Positions 29,069 through 38,501 of a stretch of 64,000 bases of DNA are shown in pieces; the first letter of the stretch is position 1, and the number at the start of each line of letters is the position of its first letter. The notes under the pieces were generated by a model. That model was not told the DNA's origin. It worked only from the letters and a program-made list of their open reading frames with translations, and searched no databases. The translations under genes were made by a program, and so were the position numbers. The stretch comes from Bacteroidales bacterium (GTDB taxonomy: Bacteria; Bacteroidota; Bacteroidia; Bacteroidales; VadinHA17), in NCBI GenBank assembly GCA_029932855.1, contig JAOZPG010000015.1, positions 1 to 64,000 of the forward strand, written 5' to 3'.

Positions 29069-30559
29069 TTATACCGTATTAATCCAGTTTCTCGATCTTG
29101 CTACTGCTTTTTTCCATTTTCCCATCATAGCCTTTCTTTGATTCTCGCTGATCTGAGGCATATATCTTTTATTTAATTTCCAGATACTTTTTATTGACTC
29201 AGCTGAATCTAATTCACCAATTCCCAATGCACCAAAGCAGGCCGCGCCTAAGGCGGTTGTTTCTGTAATAACCGGCACATCCACAGGAATACCAAGAATA
29301 TCTGCCTGAAATTGCATAAGAAATGCGTTTGCCACAGCGCCACCGTCAGCACGCATTGTTTTGATCTTAATACCGGAATCTTTTTCCATCACTTCAAGGT
29401 TTTCGGCAACCTGGTACGCGATTGCCTCTAAAGTAGCTCTGACAATATGTGCCTTTGTAGTTCCTCCGGTAATTCCAAGCATTGTCCCTCTTGCATATTG
29501 GTCCCAATAAGGCGCAGCTAAACCAGAAAAAGCAGGGACAAAATAAAGTCCGCCGGTATCGGGAACAGATATGGCTAATGCTTCAGTTTCACTGGCATTA
29601 TTAATAATTTCTATTCCATCACGCAGCCATTGGACTGCAGCACCGCCAATGTATACCCCTCCGTCTAAAGCATATACTATTTTCCCCTTTATGCTCCAGG
29701 CAGCAATAGTAAGCAAGCCATTATTGGAATAAACTGGTTTTTCTCCTGTATTCATGAGCATAAAGCAACCCGTTCCATAAGTAGTTTTTACAGTCCCCTT
29801 ATCGAAACAAGCCTGGCCGAATAGTGCAGCGACCTGGTCGACGACACTTCCGGCGATCGGAACACGGGCTTCAATAAAGCAATGGTCTGTGTAACCGTAT
29901 ATTTCGGCACTGGTTTTTATCTCTGGTAAAAGTGATACCGGAATTCCAACAATATCAAGTATTTCATCATCCCACTGATTGCTGTGAAGATTAAATAACA
30001 TGGTTCTTGAGGCGGTGGAAGGATCAGTTATATAGACTTTTTCTGTGGTCATTTTCCATAGAAGCCATGTGTCTAAGGTACCAATAAGCAGCTCACCTTT
30101 TTCTGCTTTTTCTTTTGTCCCCGGAACGTTTTCCAGTATCCATTTAATTTTTAATGCAGAAAAATAGGCGTCAACAGTCAAGCCTGTTTTTTGCGTAATC
30201 AGCTTGCCATATTTTTCTTTTAGTTCGTCAGCCTGCTTTGAAGTTCTTCTGTCTTGCCATACAATGGCATTATATACCGGTTTCCCGGTTTTTCTGTCCC
30301 AGGCCATACAGGTTTCACCCTGGTTATCCAGGCCAATAGCAGTTAATTCTTTGGCATTAATTTTTGACTGGGACAGTGCCTCTGCAACAGATTCTTTTGT
30401 TTTATTCCAGATTTCTTCCGGGTCATGTTCTACCCAACCGGGATTCGGATATATTTGTTTATGTTCAAAATACCCCTTACCGCAGATATTCCATTCTTCA
30501 TCAAAAACAATTGATGTTGTTCCGGTAGTTCCCTGATCAATGCCCAGAAAATATTTCAT
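29069..30559 (-). CDS. Divergent glycerol-kinase paralogue (FGGY kinase)
   Basis: A 496-residue FGGY-family kinase clearly related to GlpK along its whole length (IDQGTTGTTS at the start, VWQDRR, DAYFSALK, YGTGCFML). Two substrate-site positions differ from GlpK. The glycerol-contacting Arg (R83 in E. coli numbering) is Gly81 within DNQGET, and GDQQAA is changed to VDQVAA, keeping the Asp but losing the neighbouring Gln. Glu82, the Trp and the Tyr are retained. The enzyme may phosphorylate glycerol with altered affinity or a different small polyol or triose. It sits beside the canonical glpK, so its job is linked to this locus, but its substrate is unknown. Confidence 0.85.
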   Translation of the reverse strand: MKYFLGIDQGTTGTTSIVFDEEWNICGKGYFEHKQIYPNPGWVEHDPEEIWNKTKESVAEALSQSKINAKELTAIGLDNQGETCMAWDRKTGKPVYNAIVWQDRRTSKQADELKEKYGKLITQKTGLTVDAYFSALKIKWILENVPGTKEKAEKGELLIGTLDTWLLWKMTTEKVYITDPSTASRTMLFNLHSNQWDDEILDIVGIPVSLLPEIKTSAEIYGYTDHCFIEARVPIAGSVVDQVAALFGQACFDKGTVKTTYGTGCFMLMNTGEKPVYSNNGLLTIAAWSIKGKIVYALDGGVYIGGAAVQWLRDGIEIINNASETEALAISVPDTGGLYFVPAFSGLAAPYWDQYARGTMLGITGGTTKAHIVRATLEAIAYQVAENLEVMEKDSGIKIKTMRADGGAVANAFLMQFQADILGIPVDVPVITETTALGAACFGALGIGELDSAESIKSIWKLNKRYMPQISENQRKAMMGKWKKAVARSRNWINTV

Positions 30560-30715
30560 GTGTATGTTTATATTATATTTTCTCCATTTTGTAGGAAGAC
30601 TTTTTTGTTAATAAGAGAGCCATCACAATGGCCTGTATTCCGGTTGAGAGTTTCTCTAAAACAACCGGTTTTATCATTTCAGGTTATATGGCGACTGTAA
30701 ATTCAACTGTTAATG

Positions 30716-32236
30716 TTATTTTAATAAAGTGGAAGCGATTTCAGAACCGGGACCATTTTTTGTAATCTTATTTAAAGGGATTTCGCAATGCTTTGAAATA
30801 ATTCCGGCAATATTTACCATGCAGTCAAAGCCCTGGCAACGGCCCGTCTGGCTACGGGTTCTGCGTTTAATGGCATCCAGGGTTTTTGGCTGTAAAGGCG
30901 AATCCAGGTGGCGGATTATATCGCCATGAGTAACCTGCTCGCAAAAGCAGACAATCCTGGCGTTGTCCGGGTTATCATAACTCCGTTTCCACCATCCCGG
31001 CCAGCTTTCTTCGTCTCTGGTGTCAACCGCCTTGGGATCGGGCTCCAGGGATAAATTCATTTCATTCTTTAAGCTGTCAATCATGTAATCTGCCAGCGCA
31101 GGGGCTGTTGTGATCCCGGTGGAACGTATTCCTGCTACAGTCAGTATGCCCGGGTGTTTATCATTGCATCGTATCCAGTAGCTCCCCTGGCTGCAATTGG
31201 AGCGTACTCCCGAATAAATACCTATGGGTGCCTGTTCCTTTAATCCTGGATAGAGCTTTGAAGCTCCTTCCAGCACCCCTTCCAGTTGTTCAGTTGTCGT
31301 TCCGGTTAGCGATTCATGATTATGCGGTAAATCTTCGGCTGTCGGGCCCGCGATCAGATTGCCGAAGATTGTTGGTGTAACCAAAATACCTTTGGTTATT
31401 GCTGTAGGGATTGGCAGGAAAATCCGGCTGATCTGCGTATGACTGTACTTATCAAAAACAATGAATTGCCCGCGCCTTGGATTGGTGTCAAAGTTCTCGC
31501 CCTCATATAGTTTTGCCAACTTCTCACTCCCAAGTCCCGCTACATTAATTATTATCTTTGCTTTTAGTCTATGATTGCCGGAGGTGACGATGGTCTTTAT
31601 AGGGTTCCCCACATTCTCAAATCCGGAAACTTCAATGCCAAGCAGAATATCTGTCCCGTTTTGCAGTGCCAGCTCAGAAAAAGCAATTGAGGTGCTAAAG
31701 GGATCAACTATAGATTCACGCGGTACCAGTATACCTCCTTTTACATGGGTGGATACATTAGGTTCCAGTTCTCTGACCTCTTCTGCATTTAGCCTTTTTA
31801 TATCCTTAACACCGTTCTTAATGCTTTTATCGTAGATCCCATCCAGCTGTGCTTCCTGTTCTTTATCAATTGCAACAACTATAGCCCCGCATTTCTCAAA
31901 GGGGATCTTAAGCTTTTGTGCCAGTCCGGGCCATTCAAGTGATGCTTTCTTTATCAGTTCCGATTCCAGGCTGCCAACCGCAGCATCAAAACCTGTACAG
32001 ATAAGTGCACTGCTCCCTTTGCTTGTCCCTTCACCAACATCGAAGTTCTTGTCAATCAGGACAGTTTTCAGTTTGAATTGAGATAACTTATAGGCTAAAG
32101 CTGTTCCCACCACTCCGGCTCCTATGATAGCAATATCATAGGGCATATTCTTCAGTTGTGATGAATCGCTGAATATCAGCGACCTGTCCAAATCACTATC
32201 TGGCCAGTTGTACAGGATTTTACCGGTCTTACTCAT
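30716..32236 (-). CDS. FAD-dependent glycerol-3-phosphate dehydrogenase-like protein with BFD [2Fe-2S] domain (GlpA-like)
   Basis: A 506-residue protein. The FAD-binding GAGVVG (39-44) opens a DAO-fold oxidoreductase (about 30-400). The C-terminal part contains a BFD-type [2Fe-2S] domain with Cys pairs in VCFCEQ and GRCQGFDC. This is the layout of GlpA, the catalytic subunit of anaerobic glycerol-3-phosphate dehydrogenase, but no glpB or glpC is nearby. It would oxidise glycerol 3-phosphate or a related alpha-hydroxy substrate and pass electrons through the Fe-S domain to an unknown acceptor. The start could also be Met31 (32146), just before the FAD motif. The gene lies between the SusCD/BACON genes and the kinases. 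Confidence 0.8.
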   Translation of the reverse strand: MSKTGKILYNWPDSDLDRSLIFSDSSQLKNMPYDIAIIGAGVVGTALAYKLSQFKLKTVLIDKNFDVGEGTSKGSSALICTGFDAAVGSLESELIKKASLEWPGLAQKLKIPFEKCGAIVVAIDKEQEAQLDGIYDKSIKNGVKDIKRLNAEEVRELEPNVSTHVKGGILVPRESIVDPFSTSIAFSELALQNGTDILLGIEVSGFENVGNPIKTIVTSGNHRLKAKIIINVAGLGSEKLAKLYEGENFDTNPRRGQFIVFDKYSHTQISRIFLPIPTAITKGILVTPTIFGNLIAGPTAEDLPHNHESLTGTTTEQLEGVLEGASKLYPGLKEQAPIGIYSGVRSNCSQGSYWIRCNDKHPGILTVAGIRSTGITTAPALADYMIDSLKNEMNLSLEPDPKAVDTRDEESWPGWWKRSYDNPDNARIVCFCEQVTHGDIIRHLDSPLQPKTLDAIKRRTRSQTGRCQGFDCMVNIAGIISKHCEIPLNKITKNGPGSEIASTLLK

Positions 32237-32246
32237 TTATATATAA

Positions 32247-32283
32247 AAAGAGGAGGTTGCCTGCTTGCGACAGCCCCCTCTTT
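32247..32283 (-). terminator. Hairpin terminator after the BACON lipoprotein gene
   Basis: On the minus strand AAAGAGG (32283-32277) pairs with CCTCTTT (32253-32247), and a T-rich tract follows. It lies between the end of the BACON gene and the start of the GlpA-like gene, so the Sus block and the glp block may be separate or attenuated transcripts. Confidence 0.65.
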
Positions 32284-32303
32284 ATGATTTTAAGAGATTT
32301 AGC

Positions 32304-33539
32304 TTACTGTATTATTTCAGCCTTAATATCATCAATTAGAATACGATTTTTGCCTTTCCCAACACCTGAGAGATTGTAATCGCCGGCTAGGAATTTAAGT
32401 TGTGTTGCCGAAGTAGCTCCGGTTATAGTAAAACTATATGCTCTTGCAGGATCCCAGATATCATTGACTATCAATGAATCATCCTGGGCCTTATTGTTGG
32501 GAACATTGTTAATCTCAAATACATCAACACTTGGAGTTCCTGCATTCAGGGCAAATACTTTAAGTACTCTGTCATCAATAGTTCCACCGGCAGAGCAATA
32601 AACGGCTGCTTTAAATGTAACTCTCAAATTGACAGTCCCTTCAATAGTACTAAGGGGTGAAGAAATAATGTCTCCCCCGTAGGTTGTCTTACCCAGTTTA
32701 AGGAATCCAGGCCTTGCATATACACATTTCTGGCTACCGGAGTATATGTTGGGGGTAACATCCCAGCCCATAGCCTTCTCTTCAGGTGTCCAGTCGTCAT
32801 AACGTACTTCACTCGGGTCGTAAAGGTAAGGAGTGGCATTACCATAATGCAGCCAGTTGAAATTCTCTTCAAGGACGATAGAGTAAGATGACTGTTTCAG
32901 GATTATCTGTTCTTCCAGTCCGGCGAATTCATTTGCACTTACCGTAAGTATTGCTGAACGCTCGTCACCTAAATTTTTAGCAGCTTGAAATTTGATCACA
33001 TCAGGAGCAACTTCTACTTCTGTCAGCCAGCTATCATCATCAAGAGAATAGGTCCAGTCAACATTTGCTTTTATAATAATATCGCTTACTCCTCCGACTG
33101 ATGGTATAGACATGATGGTGTCTCCGTTCATGATAAGGATATAGGGTACATTTGCTTCCTGATCGATGCGGAAAAGAACGGGTTGTTCTTCACCGTCAAC
33201 AATAAATGCAAAATTCATTGTACGGTTAACGAATACGTCATTTTCATTTATCAGGAATTTAAAAATACCGTCATCTTCTCCCTTATCGGGAAAAGCTCTG
33301 ACCCAATCACCTTCTTCCTGTGCAACTATTTCCCAGGGGCGGTTAGAACGTACCACATAACTTTGAGAATTTTCATTCATATCTACCGACAGACCAGTAG
33401 GACTCCCTTCAATTTGAAAATAAGGATCAGGCTGTTCTTCAGTCTTGTTACATGATATTATACTTAAAGATGCAATGAACAACAGTCCCAAAAGTACTGC
33501 AGCTCCTTTCTTAACATTAAAGATATTATAAGTATTCAT
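32304..33539 (-). CDS. BACON-domain surface lipoprotein
   Basis: The start at 33539 (MNTYNIFN...) follows the SusD stop by 16 bp and gives a lipoprotein signal with Cys in LSIISC; an in-frame ATG at 33572 would overlap the SusD gene. After the lipid anchor come two BACON-like beta-sandwich domains, recognisable by SNRPWEIVAQEEGDWVRAFP and NVDWTYSLDDDSWLTEV, then a jelly-roll-like domain of about 180 residues (GKTTYGGDIISSPLS to LIDDIKAEI). BACON modules usually bind glycans or position surface proteins. As the gene after SusC and SusD it is probably the extra surface-binding lipoprotein of this uptake system. No catalytic residues are evident. Confidence 0.8.
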   Translation of the reverse strand: MNTYNIFNVKKGAAVLLGLLFIASLSIISCNKTEEQPDPYFQIEGSPTGLSVDMNENSQSYVVRSNRPWEIVAQEEGDWVRAFPDKGEDDGIFKFLINENDVFVNRTMNFAFIVDGEEQPVLFRIDQEANVPYILIMNGDTIMSIPSVGGVSDIIIKANVDWTYSLDDDSWLTEVEVAPDVIKFQAAKNLGDERSAILTVSANEFAGLEEQIILKQSSYSIVLEENFNWLHYGNATPYLYDPSEVRYDDWTPEEKAMGWDVTPNIYSGSQKCVYARPGFLKLGKTTYGGDIISSPLSTIEGTVNLRVTFKAAVYCSAGGTIDDRVLKVFALNAGTPSVDVFEINNVPNNKAQDDSLIVNDIWDPARAYSFTITGATSATQLKFLAGDYNLSGVGKGKNRILIDDIKAEIIQ

Positions 33540-33555
33540 ATTATTAAGTTTATTA

Positions 33556-35133
33556 TTATTTACCATTCTCAATTGCTTGTTTACTCCACCATACCGGTGT
33601 TTTCATATTGTTTTCTCCTCCCATCCTGTCAAGGGCTTCCTGTGCATTCTTATTATTCGTTGCCATGGTCGTATTGGGATATCCAAAACGTGTGGGAAGA
33701 ATCTTATTATTATATGTGGTTCCTTCACCAATTGTCAGTATCGGATAACCTGTACGGCGATACTCATGCCAGGCCTCCATCCCCATCCAGAACAGTGCCA
33801 GATATTTCTGGTTAGCAATAAGTTCTTCTTTTTCTTCCTGTGTGGCACCATTATCCCATTTTGCCAAATCGGAATAAAGAAAGCCGGTGATTTCCACGGG
33901 ACCAATGCTTACAGGTACTTCACTGTATTGTCCGTATTCTGCCCATTTGTTTAATGAAGCAGTAACTGCTTTATTGTAATGTATTTTGGCAGTGGATTCC
34001 CCTCCGGTAATTAAGCCTTTGAGGGCGGCTTCAGCCAGGATAAACTCTACCTCGGCATAATCCATAAACCACCCCGGAGCTTCCGGACGACATAATACAG
34101 CAGTATTCAGCCATGAGGTACCACGATCTACAATGAGTCGTTCTTCCTGAGTACATCCCGCTACCGTGCCAATCCATATGTTATCAGGGTTGCTGGTATT
34201 CGGGTTTTTCTTTCCAATAATAGGCAGGCGTGGATCTTCAAAAATTTGTGCTCCGAAATTATCGGTAATTACAGTCATTTTTATTAACTGCTGGGTTAAT
34301 TTACGTCCCGAACTTGTAAAATCTCCTTCACTTTTTATGGCAAACTCGTTACGATAGGGATCAATACCTGAATATTCAACAGTTGCATTATCTTCATTTG
34401 AAGTAAAGACCGGGTAGTCTGTCGGGTTATCCAGTATCTCAGTCATTTTAGCGCCAACATTCATCTCACTGCGTCCGCTTACCCTGCATAATAATCTGAG
34501 GTATATCGAATTGTTAAATTTCCTCCATTTTTCCATTGAACCGCCATACATTCCATCCAGGGCCGGTTTTATAAATACCGGGTCAGTAGCATAAATATCA
34601 TTTGCTTCCTCCAAATCTGCGAACATCTGTTCGTAAACTTCTTTCTGTGAATCGAATTTAGGTTTTATGGTACCACCGGGTTTACGCCCTGTAAAAGCTT
34701 CTGAGTATGGGATATCACCAAAGATATCAGTGAGGTTAGACATAAACATAACCTTTAATGTAAGTGCAACAGCCTCCAGCGAACGGTCTTCCTGTTCTAA
34801 GGCCAGGTCATACATATGCATAGTATTATTCGTATAACGTCCGTATAAGTTCCATACAGATTGCCAGTTCCCCTGGCTTATTGAGTAACGGTGTTCCTCC
34901 CTGGTAGTTCCACCGGTATGAGCAGTAAACTGGATAAGCTCATCATTCCAGAACCAGGTATAGTATAAAAAGGCATTGGCACCGTTATAGATCAGGGGTT
35001 CAAATATAGCGCTTGCCTGAACCTGACCTACGGTAGTTTTATTAGGGTTAACATTGATCTCTTCAAAATCAGATGTACATGCACTGAAAAAAGAGAAAAG
35101 CAGGATTGTAAATATTATTTTATTTATTTTCAT
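33556..35133 (-). CDS. SusD/RagB family lipoprotein
   Basis: A 525-residue surface lipoprotein with Cys in FFSACTS (about residue 19). The NVNPNKTTVGQVQ opening, the TPR-type helices, YSEAFTGRKPGG and the C-terminal RFGYPNTT motif identify the SusD-like_2 group. SusD proteins cap the SusC transporter and bind the ligand at the cell surface. It lies 12 bp after susC. The ligand is probably not a plain polysaccharide, given neighbours rich in phosphodiesterases and glycerol enzymes. Confidence 0.93.
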   Translation of the reverse strand: MKINKIIFTILLFSFFSACTSDFEEINVNPNKTTVGQVQASAIFEPLIYNGANAFLYYTWFWNDELIQFTAHTGGTTREEHRYSISQGNWQSVWNLYGRYTNNTMHMYDLALEQEDRSLEAVALTLKVMFMSNLTDIFGDIPYSEAFTGRKPGGTIKPKFDSQKEVYEQMFADLEEANDIYATDPVFIKPALDGMYGGSMEKWRKFNNSIYLRLLCRVSGRSEMNVGAKMTEILDNPTDYPVFTSNEDNATVEYSGIDPYRNEFAIKSEGDFTSSGRKLTQQLIKMTVITDNFGAQIFEDPRLPIIGKKNPNTSNPDNIWIGTVAGCTQEERLIVDRGTSWLNTAVLCRPEAPGWFMDYAEVEFILAEAALKGLITGGESTAKIHYNKAVTASLNKWAEYGQYSEVPVSIGPVEITGFLYSDLAKWDNGATQEEKEELIANQKYLALFWMGMEAWHEYRRTGYPILTIGEGTTYNNKILPTRFGYPNTTMATNNKNAQEALDRMGGENNMKTPVWWSKQAIENGK

Positions 35134-35145
35134 GATCTGATTTGT

Positions 35146-38100
35146 TTAAAATGAAATTTTAGCATTAACTCCATAAGACCTTGTCATAGGAAATGCCATA
35201 CTCTCAATTCCTTTATGAATATTGTTCCCGTCTAACATACCTGTGTTAGGGTCATATTGAGGAAAATCAGTGATACAGAACAGGTTAGTGGCAAATACTC
35301 CAAGGCTTGCCCGCTGGATGTACTTGGTGCGTTGAAGTAAGCTGTTAGGTAATTGATAATCGAGCCTGACTTCCTGGAGCTTCAGGTATGAAGTACTAAA
35401 AGTATTGTTCTCTACATTGTTACGGTTCCACATATAAGTATTGTAATATGTCAGAGCGCTGCTTGTAATAGTTGTATTCTTAGTATATGAAACTGTTCCG
35501 TCTCCGTTATCGATAACATTTACACCCTCGTGTACCAATCCGTCGTACCTTCCTTCAACCGAATTATTCAGTTTTCCCTGGTAAGAAAGAGCGAAATTTG
35601 TTACGGAATAGGCATTTCCTCCCAGCTGGCCTGTGAAAGCAGCGGATAAGGAAAAGTTCTTATACCTGAAGCGCTGGGTCATCGAGGCTCTCCAGTCAGG
35701 ATTTACTGCCCCAATTTTCCTGTCTGGGGCCTCATCCAGTAATGGATAGCCATTTGCGTCAACTATATGCATTCCCGAGGCATCCACTTCTTTTCCGTCT
35801 TCATCGATGTAAGTTGCTCCTTCAGGAGCTCTCTGGAATCCTCTTCCGTAGATCATATGCATTTCTTCTCCAATATATGAATAAATAAATACACGGCTTC
35901 CTATTGTTGTTCCCATATCAGTCTGAAGCGGTTCTTCCGGGTCCCATCCATCCTGCAGGCTAACAAGTTTGTTATTGTTTTTTGACCAGCTAAGGTCGAA
36001 TGACCATTCAAAGTCCCCGGTTCTTACGGGAACAAATCTTGATGCAATCTCTATCCCTTTGTTTTCTATCTCCCCGGCATTGATCTTCATGCCAGTGGCA
36101 CCTGTTATCTGGTCTATGTCAACAGAAACTATCTGGTTGGTGGTTGAGGAATTGTAAAGCGCGATGTCGACTGATATACGGTTCTGAAAGAATTTAGCTT
36201 CCAGTCCGGTCTCCCAGCTTTCAACATTCTCGGGCATGATCATAGGGTCGGGGATAGTGCCTGGTAGTTTATAGGCACCCGAAAATGAGGTTGTACTGTA
36301 ATACTGGTCTAAAGAGTATGGGGATGTATCATTACCTACATTAGCCCAGGAAAGGCGGAGCTTCAAAAAATCGACCCATGATAGATTTGTTTTGAAGTCA
36401 AATGCTTCACTCAGTAATATACTGGCTGCAACGGAAGGATAGAAATATGACCAATTATTAGGAGAGAGTGTACTTGACCAGTCATTACGACCCGTAATAT
36501 CTACAAAATAGGTATTGTCCCAGCTTAGTGATGCCATTCCAAATAAGCTGTTGACTACTTTGATGCTTCGGTAATTATAGGGGTCGGGGTTAATTCCTGC
36601 AGGCAGGTTCTGGGTATGATATATACCTTCTTCACCTAACTGTGGTAAAGTGATCTTAGAGTTGAAATATTTTTTTACCATACTATTACCTCCAAACACC
36701 AAAGAAAGGCCAAATCGTTGATCTGCCAGTTCATTATTGGTATAGCGAAGCATAAAATCGTTGTTCATTTCAATATTCCTTACTGTTTGCTCGCGATAGC
36801 GACCATAAAGAGCTCCTGCGGTATAGAAAGGCATTCGTTGTGTCCTGAATTCATCCGACCAGTCCAATCCTGTCCTGACGGTCAGGCTGAGGCCTTCATA
36901 CAGGTCGAAAGTAAGACCGATATTTCCCAGAATCCTGTTTTTATCCTGTGTGCTGAGTATTTCATACAGAGTACGGTAAGGATTAAATGCCCAGCTGGAA
37001 GGGGTTACAAGGCCATGGCCGATATTATTACCTCCTACTGAATAGTTCGCATAATTATAACGTCCTTCAAAATATTCAGTTTTCCAGTCATTAATACTGT
37101 TTACATTGTATCCCCAGGCCAGGGCATACATAGCATTGTTCTCATCGTAGCCTCCTATAGGCATATTATCGCTGTTCTTTCGATAATAATTTACCTTGGC
37201 ATTAAGTTTAGTGAACTTATTCACTTTTGTGTTGAATGACAATGAAGCGCTTTGTTTGTCGAAACCGGTATTTGGCAGTATCCAGTTATTTCTGTAATCG
37301 GTAAATGAAAAGCGGGTGCTTGTCCCTTCACCATTACTTCCGTCTATGGTCACCGTATTAGAAGTTGTTACACCGGTTTTAAACAGACCGGTGTACCAGT
37401 CATCCTGGTAAACAAAGGGTAATTTAGTGAATTCATCTGTCTCCCAGTTTTTTGATGCATAAAGGTATCTCAACTTATTAGGGTCGAATTCCTCACCATA
37501 AGCATAACGTGACCAGTGAGATGGTTGTGCTATCCCGTCAGGTGCCAGTTCTGCTGGCATTTCCCATAAGGAGTATTCATCCATTCCCATATCCTCACCA
37601 TTTCCATATTGAGTTTGAAAGTCAGGAAAGTAGCCGGCCTTCTCAAAACTTGTAGTAGAGTTTATACTAACGCCGATTCCTTTATCTGTTCTGCCTGACT
37701 TTGTTGTGATCACTATTGCTCCGTTGGCAGCTCTCGAACCGTAAAGGGCAGTTGCTGCCGGACCTTTCAGTACAGAGACAGATTCTATGTCTTCGGGATT
37801 TATATCACTTGCCCCGTTACCAAAATCAACAGGAGCATCAACCTGTGCATAGTTAGAAACGCTGCGCGTTGCGGTCATGCCTGAAGTGATAGGTATCCCA
37901 TCAACAACGAATAAGGCTTCGTTGTTGCCATAATTCAGGGACTGGTCACCACGAAGCGTAACACGCATAGAACCACTGGGACCTGAACCTGCCTGGTCGA
38001 ATGTCAGACCGGCTACCTTTCCGGAGATTGAATTCAACCAGTTACCGGAAACCGTTTTTGTAAGCTCTTCATTTTCAATCTTGGATACTGAATATCCAAG

Positions 38101-38469
38101 AGACTTTTGTTCACGTGTTATTCCCATGGCAGTTACAACCACACTTTCAATAAGAAGTGCATCTTCCTCCAGTACCACATTGATAATACTTTGATTATTG
38201 ATGGGAATCTCCTGTGCTTTATATCCCAGAAACTGTACTAAAAGAACAGGGTCCTGGCCGGATATTTCAAGGCTGTATTCCCCATCCAGATTAGTTACTG
38301 TACCAGTTGTAGTACCTTTAATCTGTACTGTGGCACCGATGATGGTTGTTTCACCATCCGAGTCATACACAACTCCTGTTACCACCCTGTTCTGCCCCAT
38401 GGCTGTAATGCCAAAAAAAAGCAGTAACAAACCGGTAAAGAGTGTTTTCATAGTTGATTTTAATACCAT
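35146..38469 (-). CDS. SusC/RagA family TonB-linked outer-membrane transporter
   Basis: A 1107-residue TonB-dependent receptor. Signal peptide ending ITAMGQ (about 26), a carboxypeptidase-regulatory-like domain (GVVYDSDGETTIIGATVQIKG, about 30-110), a plug domain (ITREQKSLGYSV, with the SusC signature around YGSRAANGAIVITTK) and a large beta-barrel to the C-terminal Phe (NAKISF). It imports large or oligomeric ligands through the outer membrane using TonB energy with the SusD partner. It follows the phosphoesterase gene by 32 bp. Confidence 0.95.
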   Translation of the reverse strand: MVLKSTMKTLFTGLLLLFFGITAMGQNRVVTGVVYDSDGETTIIGATVQIKGTTTGTVTNLDGEYSLEISGQDPVLLVQFLGYKAQEIPINNQSIINVVLEEDALLIESVVVTAMGITREQKSLGYSVSKIENEELTKTVSGNWLNSISGKVAGLTFDQAGSGPSGSMRVTLRGDQSLNYGNNEALFVVDGIPITSGMTATRSVSNYAQVDAPVDFGNGASDINPEDIESVSVLKGPAATALYGSRAANGAIVITTKSGRTDKGIGVSINSTTSFEKAGYFPDFQTQYGNGEDMGMDEYSLWEMPAELAPDGIAQPSHWSRYAYGEEFDPNKLRYLYASKNWETDEFTKLPFVYQDDWYTGLFKTGVTTSNTVTIDGSNGEGTSTRFSFTDYRNNWILPNTGFDKQSASLSFNTKVNKFTKLNAKVNYYRKNSDNMPIGGYDENNAMYALAWGYNVNSINDWKTEYFEGRYNYANYSVGGNNIGHGLVTPSSWAFNPYRTLYEILSTQDKNRILGNIGLTFDLYEGLSLTVRTGLDWSDEFRTQRMPFYTAGALYGRYREQTVRNIEMNNDFMLRYTNNELADQRFGLSLVFGGNSMVKKYFNSKITLPQLGEEGIYHTQNLPAGINPDPYNYRSIKVVNSLFGMASLSWDNTYFVDITGRNDWSSTLSPNNWSYFYPSVAASILLSEAFDFKTNLSWVDFLKLRLSWANVGNDTSPYSLDQYYSTTSFSGAYKLPGTIPDPMIMPENVESWETGLEAKFFQNRISVDIALYNSSTTNQIVSVDIDQITGATGMKINAGEIENKGIEIASRFVPVRTGDFEWSFDLSWSKNNNKLVSLQDGWDPEEPLQTDMGTTIGSRVFIYSYIGEEMHMIYGRGFQRAPEGATYIDEDGKEVDASGMHIVDANGYPLLDEAPDRKIGAVNPDWRASMTQRFRYKNFSLSAAFTGQLGGNAYSVTNFALSYQGKLNNSVEGRYDGLVHEGVNVIDNGDGTVSYTKNTTITSSALTYYNTYMWNRNNVENNTFSTSYLKLQEVRLDYQLPNSLLQRTKYIQRASLGVFATNLFCITDFPQYDPNTGMLDGNNIHKGIESMAFPMTRSYGVNAKISF

Positions 38470-38501
38470 AGGTTTAAGGTTTAGTGTTAAATAAAATATA
38501 A

